Assembly (NCBI GenBank): GCA_963575645.1
Contig: OY754464.1
Location: 45,064,192-45,128,191, forward strand
Source of the DNA: Xanthostigma xanthostigma
Taxonomy: Eukaryota > Arthropoda > Insecta > Raphidioptera > Raphidiidae
DNA length: 64,000 nucleotides
Direction: 5' to 3'
A program made the translations under genes and the position numbers. Shown here in pieces: positions 31,860 through 44,800 of the stretch. A model generated the notes under the pieces. It was not told where the DNA came from, did no database searches, and saw only the letters and a list, made by a program, of their open reading frames with translations. Position 1 is the stretch's first letter. Every line of letters starts with the position of its first letter.

Positions 31860-32844
31860 TTTTTGAAATCAATTAATCTGTCTGGTTACCATTAATAAAT
31901 AATCTTTAAAAATATTTTTTTCCAAAAACGGCGAAATAACCAAACACCAAATTATACTACTTAAAAATAAATCAATACTATATAAAATGTTTGTAGTAAA
32001 TATAAAAATTAAATTATAGTATTGTCTGGCGTTAAATTGTGAATTTCAAAAAAGAACGCAATTCAACTGGAAACTAAATTTTTATTGTAATTTATACACG
32101 CTCGACAACAGTACTTATCCAAAATTTTTATCAACCTACTTGTAAAGAATGTCAAAGAGCAAAGTGTGTCGTTAGTTCATCATACGCCATTTGCTTTAGT
32201 TTTTTTTTTTTTTTTAATGATTTGCTTATGTCTTCTCGTTCACTGATTTGGTCTCTAATCCAATATATACAGCTTTACTTCCTGTTATTTTTAAAATGGC
32301 TGTAAAATTATACATAAATATAACAAAATAACAATTATGAATGTACTATATTCTGAAATAATAATATATGAAAGATTCTCAATGTTTCAAAAACATAATT
32401 ATTTTGCATTTAATATTCAACACATTACAGTTTCAGTATTTCAAAAAGCTAGCGTAACACATAAAATTATTTTAAGAAAAGAAAATAATTATCCATTTTT
32501 TAATATTATTTTGTCGCCAAATAATATTAAATTGAGTACCCATAAAAAATAAAATAAAAATATAAATAAAACACTGCAAATTATTTATAAAATCATTCGC
32601 AACACTTAAAAGTTTTTGATACAAAGAATATAGGTATTTATTTTTACACTTCACTTTCTCGATGTCTTCAATTTCTTAGAATCACATCAATAACACAAAC
32701 TTTCTTAAATGTAAAATTTGCTTTTGAAAGCAGTTTATTGATAAATCACTTCACCACATTTATTATAATTTGTAAATTTAATATGATTTTATAATTTATA
32801 AATTAATAAATAACAATTAACAGACTATTAATTAAAGACATAAT
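31860..32844. other. AT-rich 3' flank of the pantothenate kinase gene
   Basis: Very AT-rich and without recognisable genes. TTTATT on the plus strand at about 32727 and 32758 gives AATAAA on the minus strand, plausible polyadenylation signals for the pantothenate kinase transcript. Confidence 0.4.
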
Positions 32845-35800
32845 TTAATTTTCGCGTTCATTAAACTGTAGCAGACAACCTACTGCTCCAAAATAACCTT
32901 CGTGTTCGAGGAATAGCGCTTTCATTGTTCCTTTGGACCAATAATCCATAGCATATGATAATAACTTCATGGCTATTGGATTGACTCGAAGGAAGTTACC
33001 AATGAACACAACCTACAGAAAAAAATCATGTATAAATTTATTTGACAGATATACGAAAATGCTTCGCCATGGGAACTGATTCTAGCGCTTTCTTGTGGTG
33101 GAAAATAAAAGCTTAAACTATGTGATATCCCACAATGCAAAAAAAGACAGTGCGATTCATGTAGCTTTCATAAATTTCGCAGTGATGAGAAATTGAAGAG
33201 AAAATGGTTAAAAGCATTAAATATGCAATATGCTATTTCAAGAATGCAAATATGTCATCGACACTTTAAAATCTAATTTTTTTCCTACCAGTAATTATTT
33301 TTATAGAATTCAATATACTAGAACAGTTTTTACCTTTCTAAATATACAATATTTTATTTTATATTTCTATTATTTATATTTATAGATGATCGCACTATTC
33401 GGAGTAAATTGAAAAAAAAAGGTTGTTTCCTCTCAAAATTTGCCAGTGGCATTACTCAGTGTGAAGAACAGGAACGATAATTTAATTTGATATACGCGTT
33501 GCATTTAAGACACAGTGAAGCTATTTGAATGCAATCCATACCATTTGTTTCTTTCAAACCGCATACAATAATGTGATTCGCTTTACAAATCTGTTCTCCT
33601 TCTACCAGAAGTTTTTTACAATTACCCAAATACTTATAAATAAATTGTGTCACGTTTGCTTTAAATTGATTTAACACAGACAGCTTTTATTTTCTACCAC
33701 CAGAGAGCGCTAGAATCAGTTTCCATGGCGAATTCTCAAGCTCTTTATACATTTTTGTTATAAGAAATATTTTTTAAAAGCGAAAAATTGTCATACGCAA
33801 ATATCTTATTCAGGGTAACCACTGTTTCTCCAGACCAAAGTTTTCTGTATTTTCTAGGTGATTTTTTAGTTACTTTTTTTTACTTTACATAGTAGGAACA
33901 ATTTATGTTTACGATTCAGAGAAATTTTCGACCAACTTAACTATGCAGCTGCGTGCAAAGATTTTGTATGGCGCCACGTACCAGAGTTGATCGACAGTAT
34001 TTATTTAATGTAGGTACAAAACCATCAGTGCGCGACTCCGACTCGCACTTGATCGTTCCTTTTTGTTCGAAATTCCCTGACCTTTTCAGGTGATTATTAA
34101 TAAGTTTGTTGCAAGCATCCAGCAAACGGTAATGAAACCGTCACCCGCATACGCAGTAGCTAAAACGAAGCTGTTTGTGTCGGTTTTAGAACACGTTTTA
34201 GTTATTGCGCATGCGGGTGACGGTTTCGTTACCGTTTTTTGACTACTTGGAACAAAGTTACTATGACATCCTAGAGATGAAGTATAAATGGACTTACCCT
34301 GTCAATTTTTTCATTTATGGCACACATTCTTGCAATACTTCCTATATTATTCGTGATGGTGACGAGCGTCGCTCTCGCTAGATCCTCGCGCGATACGTTC
34401 GTTCTCTTCTCTTTTGAGTTCATGTGTCCAAAACTGTTGACAGCGCAGAAACTTCACAAGTTGCATCACAACAAGGACAGACAGAGAGAGAGATAGACGT
34501 GCAAAACAAGAGGCAGAGGCCAAGAAAAAGAAAAAGCATAGGCAAAGAAACAACAATCAAAAAAAAAAAAAAAAAAAAAAATAGTACATTTACATGCAGA
34601 AAATTGATTTCTGAACGCGATTGAACTGATAATATACTTTTATTCTATACTGAGCATAGGAATAAAATCGCAATCGAACCATTAGGGCGCAAACATATAC
34701 TTCTGTTTTTTTTAAGCCATAAGCACTGGCTTATGCAGGAGGGCAAACAAGCATGGGGGACCCGGCTTAAGAAATTTGTAATATGCCCCGTCCTGGGCCA
34801 AAAGCTGCGTACGCCCATGTTAACGTCATAGAAAAAGACAAAATTTTTGAAACAGAGATACTTTATTCAGATTTAATGCAAACACATAAATCAATCCTAT
34901 CATCGGAGAAATCAGGGAATTGCATCGAAGAAAGAGACGCAGATATATTTTTGATACGCTTTGTTACATTCACTCACCGCACATTATGTAGATAGATAAT
35001 GATTCATATAGTAAATTAATAGATATATGGAATTGATAGAAAACTGTATTCTAACCTACAAAAGGACAGTGATAAATGTAATATTAATTGTATTGGTACC
35101 TACTGCACTGGTCTTGGCATTTTAGATGTGCTTATTGGTATAGAACTTTTCGAACATAATTGCTTGTTTGTTGGTTAAATTTTAGGACTTTTCGAACTGT
35201 TTAAAATTAGGTTAGGGAAGTTCTAGGCTCCTAGAACTGAGCTCAACCAGCTCGACGAGTTCGAGAATTTGACCAACAAACATGTAGCTGTGTTCGAAGA
35301 ATTCTGTATTACCAACACACATGTTTTAGTAGTTCAGAATTTGCCAACAAACCACACTAATGCTTGGTTGCAGAAAGCATTGTCAAAAAATTTGATTTGA
35401 TTTTGACCTTAGACTGTGATCATACAATTGTAGTTTCCATATATCAGGAGTCGTCTAATGTCGTATTCAAATTCCCTGTCATTTAGAACATTGGACACAT
35501 GATTGTTCCACATAGAAAAAGATCACTTTTTAAGCAAAATTTGATCAAAATGCGTAGAAAAACGTTGTTTCGAAATGAAAACTGTACAAAAAACGATGCT
35601 AAATACATTAAAAATGTGAATTCAATCAATTAATTATTTTTCAAGTAGGATTGATCTAAAACTCTACAATACTTTGCATATGGAGAAATATGTACGTTCA
35701 CAATCTAAGATTTAGATTTTTTGACAATTTTTTCTGTAACCCAGCACTAATATGCTAAAGGTAAAATCATGTTAGTAAAGATTCTATAATCAAATACATG

Positions 35801-38800
35801 ATCAATTTTGGATTTGTACAAGAAACTGGTAACAAAAACAGATTTATGGAAAATTAAAAAAAAAATCACACTATACATAATATTAACGCTTTGAAGAAAT
35901 TATAAAATATTAACATTGTTGTTTTAAAAAATGAGTTACAAAGGTGAGACACGCCATTTTTAATTTAGGTAGATTTTAGGTGTTACACTTATTTCATTTG
36001 AGACGTTATAGGCCATGCATTATATTTTTAACCGACTTCAACAAAAAGGAGGAGGTTCTATGTTCGTCGGTATATATATATTTTTTTTTTTTTTTATGTT
36101 CACCGATTTCTCCGTCAATTATGGACCAATTTTCAATTTTTTTTTTATTCGAAAGAGTGCACCTCAGAGGTGGTCCCATCGGAACCAAGTCAGGATCGGA
36201 TGGTGGCATCCGGAGAAATCGAGGGAAACTCTCAAATTTCAAAGACACGCATAATGTTTTTTATGTATGTTCACCGATTTTTAGTGTTAGATTAACACTA
36301 AAAAGAAAAAAATAAAATATTTTTAACAAAAAAATTGAACCGACTTCACACTAAAAAGTAAAAAATAATTGCGTATTGAAATGTTTTAGAGTCGGTGTCA
36401 GCCAAAATGAAATCTATTCCGAGAACTACACCGACTCCAAAACATTTCAATACGCAATTATTTTTTACTTTTTAGTGTGAAGTCGGTTCAATTTTTTTGT
36501 TAAAAATATTTTATTTTTATCTTTACAGACAGTTCTTGACTTCAATGAGTTAATTCGCGCTCGTAAAGCGGGGGTATATACCAGGTGAGGCAAAAGTCCC
36601 GGAACGGTTGAATATCTCGCATACTACGCATCATATAAAAAAAAAAAAAATACGTGTCAAATATTTTTCGCAAAACTATTTTTTGATACCACACATGACT
36701 CCCCACCCCCCACCCAGTTGGTGGGGGGAGGGGCAACTTTAAAATTTTAAATAGGAACCCCTATTTTTTATTGCAGATTCGGATTCTACGGGAAAAATTA
36801 CATACAATTGATGTAATTTTTCCCGTGGGTTTTAGGGGTTGAAAAATATTTTTGGGCCCGAAAATACCAAAAAATTTCTCCGAATCGTTTCAAAATTGAA
36901 ATTTAACCCTCTAGTAATGATTAAAATGTGCTACCAAAATTTTATTAAAATCGGCCCGACAGGACCAGACTTAAAAATTTTATGAAAACGTTAGTTTGTA
37001 GATATGGATTTATTTAGTGAAGGGTGAATTTAATTTGTTGTATTGATGGTAATATTAAAATAAAAAAAAATTACATACAATTGATGTAATTTTTCCCGTA
37101 GAATCCGAATCTGCAATAAAAAATAGGGGTTCCTATTTAAAATTTTAAAGTTGCCCCTCCCCCCACCAACTGGGTGGGGGGTGGGGAGTCATGTGTGGTA
37201 TCAAAAAATAGTTTTGCGAAAAATATTTGACACGTATTTTTTTTTTTTTTTTATATGATGCGTAGTATGCGAGATATTCAACCGTTCCGGGACTTTTTCC
37301 TCACCCGGTATATTTTATTTGTATATTGAAGACATTCTCATCTACCTGTGCATAGTATAAAATTCATAATTTATATGAATATTCATTCAGCATTTATTTA
37401 TAAAAAGATGGACGCGGTAGAAGTGATGCTTTATGACTGAGATCGTAACATGGATTTGAAACACGCCCTGTCTTATTTTACTGGCGGTTTACTTCGCAAT
37501 GAGTAGGGCTTCAGTATAAACGATTTATTTTTTGTAATGCTCCCAAATTTTAGCACACAAACTTACACAACCGTAATATAAGAAGTTTCATTTAAAATTG
37601 AAAGCAAGAGCTATCCGTTTTTGAAATTTACTAACAGAACTCACATATAATATAAAAAACGAAAGCAATATTATCACGCATCAAAACACAACACAATAAA
37701 AAAAAAACGAATATCTACAATGAAAGTACAGAAGTACATCGGTGTAATGAAATCAAATACAAATTAAGTATATCAAAAAAACAGAGAGCATGTAAATTAA
37801 TAAAATAAAAAGATAACAGTACCTGCTAGCGACTAAATCACCAGGTAATCCAAAACGTTCGTAATCACCACCGTAGATGTCTTTAACGAGTTTATCAACT
37901 CGTGTATTATCTCCACCAGTTGCCAGTTCAATGGCTTCTTCGAAAGTATTGCAACCAGTTAGCAGACAACATAAGCCAAGGAATGTACCGCCTCCTAAAC
38001 TGAAAAGGTTTTTTTTTTTATTAATTATTGATATCATTTACCAATGAACAAAAATTTTGCTGATAGAAATTCGTTTATTATTTTGCACTACTTTACAAGA
38101 ATTTATACTGTTATTCTAGTTGTATTCATTTACAGAGATTTATAAGATATCTAGAGAATATATAAATAAGTATTCCGATTTCCTACCATGTAATGTATCA
38201 TGGGGATTGTGTTAAATTTTGGCACCATCATTTGTGTGTCAAGAAAACCGAACATAGTCAATAACCGCCGCGCTATGGTTAACATACTAAACTAATGATC
38301 TATGATCTATTATTGCAAATTTCTTGAATCAACATACATCCATTCAAATTTTTAAAAGGTTACTAGTAATTAATTTTCTCTCTGTATAATTTTGAGTGAA
38401 GAAATTAGTAATAGTAGAGCTTAGTTCATTAGTTAGGTATGTTAATAATGGTGCGGCGACACTATTAACTACATTTAGTTTTCCTGACATACTGATGAAG
38501 GAGTTACATTTTTATTTAATTCCCATTGTGCATTGCATGATTAGAATACATGTTTATATATTATCTTAATCTAGAGACGCGGCAGCAAGGGTCGCATAAT
38601 TTTGAAATCTTCTTAGAAAAATTTAATTAAAAAAAAAAAAACAAAACTGTGTTAATATTTTATTTTTACCTCGTTCCGGAAATACGTCTGTACTCATCTG
38701 GCCCCGTAACAGCAAGAACACTAACGCCCGATCCTATATTAACGACTAGGAATGGATATGGATTTGAGAAATCGTAGATAATTTTTTCGCATCGATCATC

Positions 38801-41800
38801 ATCTGTCGCGTTGGTCCAATAGTAGCATTCGGTTGGATTTATCGCATCTATATACTGCATTCCGCGAATGAGTGAATCAATCTCATCGCATTTTGCCAGT
38901 TTCATGTTTAATTCCTGCAAGCAAAAATTTTTTCGTCATTACTAATGCCCACAATAATAACTATGATATTATCAACCTTTATAAATTGTGTAAGGTCCAC
39001 TAATAATGAAAGGTATTTGATTAAGAGGACAGAATCCCAGCTGATCATCATTTCTACATGCATTTTTACACAATTTCTACATGCCCCTCTGCACCCGCAA
39101 AAGCCTATGTTACGAGCATCTAAATGCAAAATGGACTACGGAAGAAGATTGATTCGTACATTATCGGATAATTTGATTTCACTATTTATATTGACACGAA
39201 TATCTGCGAAGAATTTATATCTTTTGTGTTACTGTTTTCTTTGCAAAGACAATATTCCAGCGGTGTAGGTATAATAAATAATAAGTAAAACATTTTTGCA
39301 AACGCATTGTCGGGAAGCAAAGTAGGCAATTTTATATCTAAACAAATGTGAATTTTCATACGGTATAGTGCGTACTACTATTTTAATAACTTTAAAGAAT
39401 AGCTTCTGTTGCTACATTGTTGAAACACCCATTGTTACATGTCTATATTAGAAAAATTTATTTCTCAAACAATGTCACCATCGGGATACGAACCCCGAAT
39501 CTTTCCACTATCGCGGCGGACTGAGTTACATTACTCCACAGTGACACAGTAAGGTCAATTCATCATTCTAATATATAGTTATTTGTAACTGTATATTTCA
39601 CATCATGCGAGAGTTAATTTTTATCTTAGATAACGTCAGATATGAACCTTCACAGAAGTGAGAGCTGTGGGTGAATCAACGATGAAAGTTGTTTTCTTAT
39701 ATTAATCTGATTCCTAAATCAAGACAATTTCTATTTCATTAGGAAAGATAACAGCGAAAACTTTTCATGTTCATATAGTTGAACGGCCTTTTTAATAACA
39801 AATGTGAATTTTCATACGGTATAGTGCATTTTAATAACTTTAAAGAATAGCTTCTGTTGCTACATTGTTGAAACACCCATTGTTACATGTCTATATTAGA
39901 AAAATTTATTTCTCAAACAATGTCACCATTGTTTACAACAATACCTATCTATCTATCATATCCGTCCGACAAAAACTTTTAAACGGTAACTCCAATCGTC
40001 ATGAAATTTGGAGACAGCATTCATCTCGGTAAACTAAGATGAACGCGCGTACTCATGTTCCCCCCTTCCCTATTCGTTTTTTTACACCCGGGTGAAACCG
40101 GGGCGAACAGCTTTAAAAATAAACATAATTTATAATAATATGCACAACACATCTACCTATTTGTATATTAGATATAGGTATTTTAGTCTTAGCGCTATCC
40201 AAAATGTGGGCAAGTAAATTTATGTATTATTTGATTTAAGAAAAAAAAAAAAAAACTATTTGGGCGTTCATCTAAGCATATCAAGAGATAAAAAACATGC
40301 GAAATAAAAAGTGTCCCATACATTATTATTACATATTTTATCTAAATATATAAAAGGAAACCGTGACTGACTGACTGACTGACCTATCAACATCAAACTT
40401 GGCGCGAGCGAAGCCGCGGGCAAAAGCTAGTTATTTATAATATAAATCGAAAAATGGAATTAAAAAAGTTGTTTATAATATGATTCTAAGGGAAAATTTA
40501 AAGAAATATTCGGTTTTTAAATTAATTTAAATTTCGAAAAATATCGAAAAAGTTGGTTACAATTACTTTCTGGATCGATATGCTAATTTAATGTTAAAAT
40601 ATCTAAGTTAATACATGTTCCAAATATACCTACAGACATTTTTTTATTACTTTTTCTTTTAAGGGTTCCGGACCCAAAGGGTTCCAACAGAACACTATTA
40701 CTAAGCGTCCGCTGTCCGTCCGTTCGTTTGTCAGCAAGCTGTATCTCAAAACCGTAATAGGTAGAGAGCTGAAATTTTCAGTGTGCATTTCTATTGCCGC
40801 TTTAACAACAAATACATTAAGATGGCAAATTTCAAAATGGCCGCCATAAACATTAAAAAAACCTCCTATAGTGTCTTTGTGCCTAATCGTTTTTGTACTA
40901 CCTCCTTGCATTCATACTACTTTCCTGCACCACGACGGCGAATTTAGAATAGATGTAATTAAATTATACAATTTTTTTCCAAATTTTTACATATTGTTAT
41001 AGCACCTCTCTTGTTTCTTTTACAAAAGTGTTTAAAAAGTACATAGGGTTTTATCTTGTACGATGGTAGGGAGCCCTTCGTGTGCGAGTTTGACTGGCAC
41101 TTGACCGGTTTAATTTTAATTACAAAGGTAAAAAATATACAGAACTACCAAATGCAGCAATAGCCCGCTTTGCAAAGGAATGCATTATTACAACATGTTA
41201 CCTTCTAATATAAAAGCTATTCAAGCCATACCTGCTTTCAAAAATAGATTAAAAAAATTGTTGATGAACATGTGCCCATATGATTCTCATATAAGATTTT
41301 AGTTATATAATTTTAGTTACGCACGTTTTTCGAATTTGTAAATTGAAATTATTATATGACGCTATTATACCTCTTGGATCTCAATTAAGATGATATTCTA
41401 TAATATAATGTTTGTGATCAAAAATGATAGGTTCCGCTACTGCACATCACGCATTTAACGAAAAACAATTTACTTCAACTGTAAAAGTTTGTGTTGGTGG
41501 TTCCATCTATGAATCATTTTTAGTAAGCATAACTCAAAAAACATCACTTTAGAAAATCTAGAATTTCTATGGAAAATCTTTTTCAATCTTTGGTGTTAAT
41601 GCTTCAAAATAAACTAGAAACATGCACCATTCTTCCAAATGATTTTTAACGAAGTTTTTACAGTTTATTTGACCTAAATAAGCGAATAAAAATCGGGTAA
41701 AAACGAGAAAATTAGCATAACTTTTACACAAATTTTTGTACAGAAAAAAAATTATTGAGCAAGCCAGATTTGTCCAATTTGCGAAGAAAAAACTGTAAAA

Positions 41801-44800
41801 TTTTAATTTGCCTTCCCGTAATTTGAAATCTCATGACATACTGTAAAAAAATATTGACGAACATGGCGTTTTTTGATTAAATTTTTAGACCAAAAAAATG
41901 TATTTTCTGAAATTTTTAAGCAGCATGCCAAATTTTATGAACCTTAATGCTCTATCACAGCTAATAAAAACAGTAGTAAAATGAATTTTGCGGCCACAAT
42001 TTGAAATTTCCCGAGTGCATATTTTACAATCTGCGTACACAGTCACCTTAAGATTGAAACATTTTTTTAAGTTAAGATATAGTTCGGGAATAGGGGACCT
42101 TTTTGGTCACACATTTCCCCAAAGCAGATTTGTATTTAAATCTTTGTTTAAAAAATCTCAAATTGAATTCTATTAGGAACTAATTAATAATTGATTTTTA
42201 TATTTTTTTAGCTCAAACAGTTACTCATTCAGGTTTATTTCATAATGAACACAATATAATAATACATCAAGTTAATTACGAACATTATTTTAATGTGTTT
42301 TATCGGGGCTGGCTCTGAAAATAAACACATACTTGAGACGGCAAATTTTTAGGACATTTTTAGTGACATTGAGTTCATTCAAATACAAAATCACGTTTCT
42401 TCGACCATTCTCACTTGACTAAGACACAGTTTGGCACATATGATAGGAATTTGGTAGAAAAAATATCGTATTAAAATTTATATGTTAAATTTAAAACAGC
42501 AGATTTTCACACCTATTGTGTCATAATCTGATTAGAGCAGTCCAGCTAATACCGCTATTACAACGACATCATGAACCAATGAATGAAATGAAAATAATAC
42601 GTTCTTTTGTTTGCCATATTTTAACGTGTGATTCAAGTTTGCTATTATTACTGCGGACTTTATATCACGTTTTATCAGAGTAGATACTCTATTTCTCTTA
42701 CTGAAATGTTCTAAAATAATCAATCATTAAACAATGCATTTTGAAAACAACAATATTATCTTTTTGACATCAACAAGGTAAAAAATCTTCTTTTCGTGTT
42801 AGTATAATTATAATGACCTTGAAGCAGAGAATGTATAAAAACATGTTAATTATACACTGTGAACGAGAAAATTCAGCCAGAAAACAATGTGAAAAAAAAA
42901 ATACAGACCAACTTAATTAAGACTTACTCTGTTAAAATTATCTTCAAACTTGTAAGCTCCTCCTCCAGTTGCACAGACCGTTGTCACAAGTGTCGCCATT
43001 CCCTTTGATTTAGCTAATGCTAAGAAATTCCCCATTTCGCATGTCGGAAATCTGATAAAATGAAGTGTGCCTCTCCTGCCTCTAATCAACGCGTTATCTA
43101 TCTGTAATTATAATATCAAGACTTTTTAGTATTACTATTACCAAAAATTGGCGATAATGATTTCGGTTGTCGAGCGATTTTAATTTACAATTCATCTCTT
43201 GATAAATACAACGGAATGAGAGTTATCATTTTTTTATGTGTCCGATGGCAAGTTTGTGTTCAGTTATGCCTCTATTTTATAAAGTAAATTTTCTACAAGG
43301 AGTAAACAATATTAAATAAATACAAAACCGCGATTTAGCTGTAAAATGAAACAGTACCAGCATTTGAATGGTAGATACTAGTGATGCCACGAATAGTGAT
43401 TTTGCCGAATACCGAATATTCGGCCATGTTCTCGGCCGAAGCGCCGAATATTCGGCGGCCGAATGTTCGGCTAATTATTTGTACATTTCGCGGGTGACAG
43501 GTTACGACTTGTCCCATTACGGAGCGTGCGGTAGCAACGCTGCGGGCGTATTTGTTTCATTTGCGCAACTAGACCGTGTCACTACACGCATTATTTGTTC
43601 ATTGTTACATCAAATTGTGTTATTAATAGTCCTTATTACTAAAAAATAATACTGTTTGGTCACTAAAAGTTTTACAAAATAATACTATTTAAGAAAAAAA
43701 TCGCTTATTTTTGAGTAATATGTGCGTTTTTCCCCATGATTTGATATTCGGTATTCGGCCGAATAGTACGCAACATTCGGCTGAATATTAAAAAAAGTAG
43801 CCGAATAGGCCGAATACCGAATAGTAGCCGAATATTCGTGGCATCTCTAGTAGATACCTCACTTGCTAGTGGCGCAATCAGGTAGCCCTCATTTTTTTAT
43901 AGCGGCCACCGAGATTGATGATTTTGTTTAAAAGTAATTAAATGTACAACTTTATATATTTTTATGCGAACTGAAAGTCGATGAGATTAAAAAATACAAG
44001 AAATTAATCTGATTGGGCAGCCTTAGGCCCTTAGGAATAAATCTAAAACTAGCCCAGTCTAGAATTAATTTAAAGAATACAAAAAACAAAACAAAAACAA
44101 AATGATGAATATGTGACAAACGTCTAAACTTAGACAAATTAAACAATTGACTGTATTTTGCAGAGCTTAATTTGCATAACAATAAATTAGTTTATTTGCT
44201 CGACTAAATATAATGTTGCGTTCGACAATTGCCAAAATTATAGGCAAGCCATTGTTCAAATAGTGGTCCTAATTCCCCGGTTCAAATGTAAGAGCTGGTG
44301 AGTGTCAATTATATTTTTAAGTTGAAATACACAAAATATATTAACTGATAGCCTCAAATACACTTACTTGCAAATGGGTATCCCTGTGGCCTGTTTTTCC
44401 ATATGCGGAATTTTTTGTCAAATATCTTCTTATATTTTTCAAAGTTTCGACTTCGGCGTATGCTTCATCTTTTGTAATGTCCTTTGGTTCAAAATAAACC
44501 AATTTTGTCAATGTGCCACCAATGTCCATACCAAACCAGGGCATTGCTGAAAAAAGCATCCGATTAATTAGTGTTATCAAATATTTACACTGAATATTTA
44601 CATTTACGGTTGACATAAGGCGGTTTATTTTTAAGACACTCTGTACAAGAAAGTAGGTAGTTCTTTTTTTAAAATTTCTTTACTATAAAGACGGTAACGA
44701 CATAATAAACACTATATAATCAACATCTTTAATATCAAAATTAATTTTTATTATTTCAATACAATATAAATATTGATGTTTAGTTTAGATACTATTTATT

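Noticed and set aside
33456-33677. A host gene on the minus strand in the last pantothenate kinase intron
   Set aside because: It lies between the inverted ends of the THAP-type element, so it is treated as transposon-derived, and it has no ATG-led full-length domain that I can name.
38908-39268. Frames on both strands beside pantothenate kinase exon 4
   Set aside because: Opposite-strand shadows in the intron; the exon itself ends at the acceptor at 38914.
43368-43649. 93-codon frame also seen near 31301-31672 on the other strand
   Set aside because: The similarity between the two is due to the shared hAT MITE sequence, not to a conserved protein.
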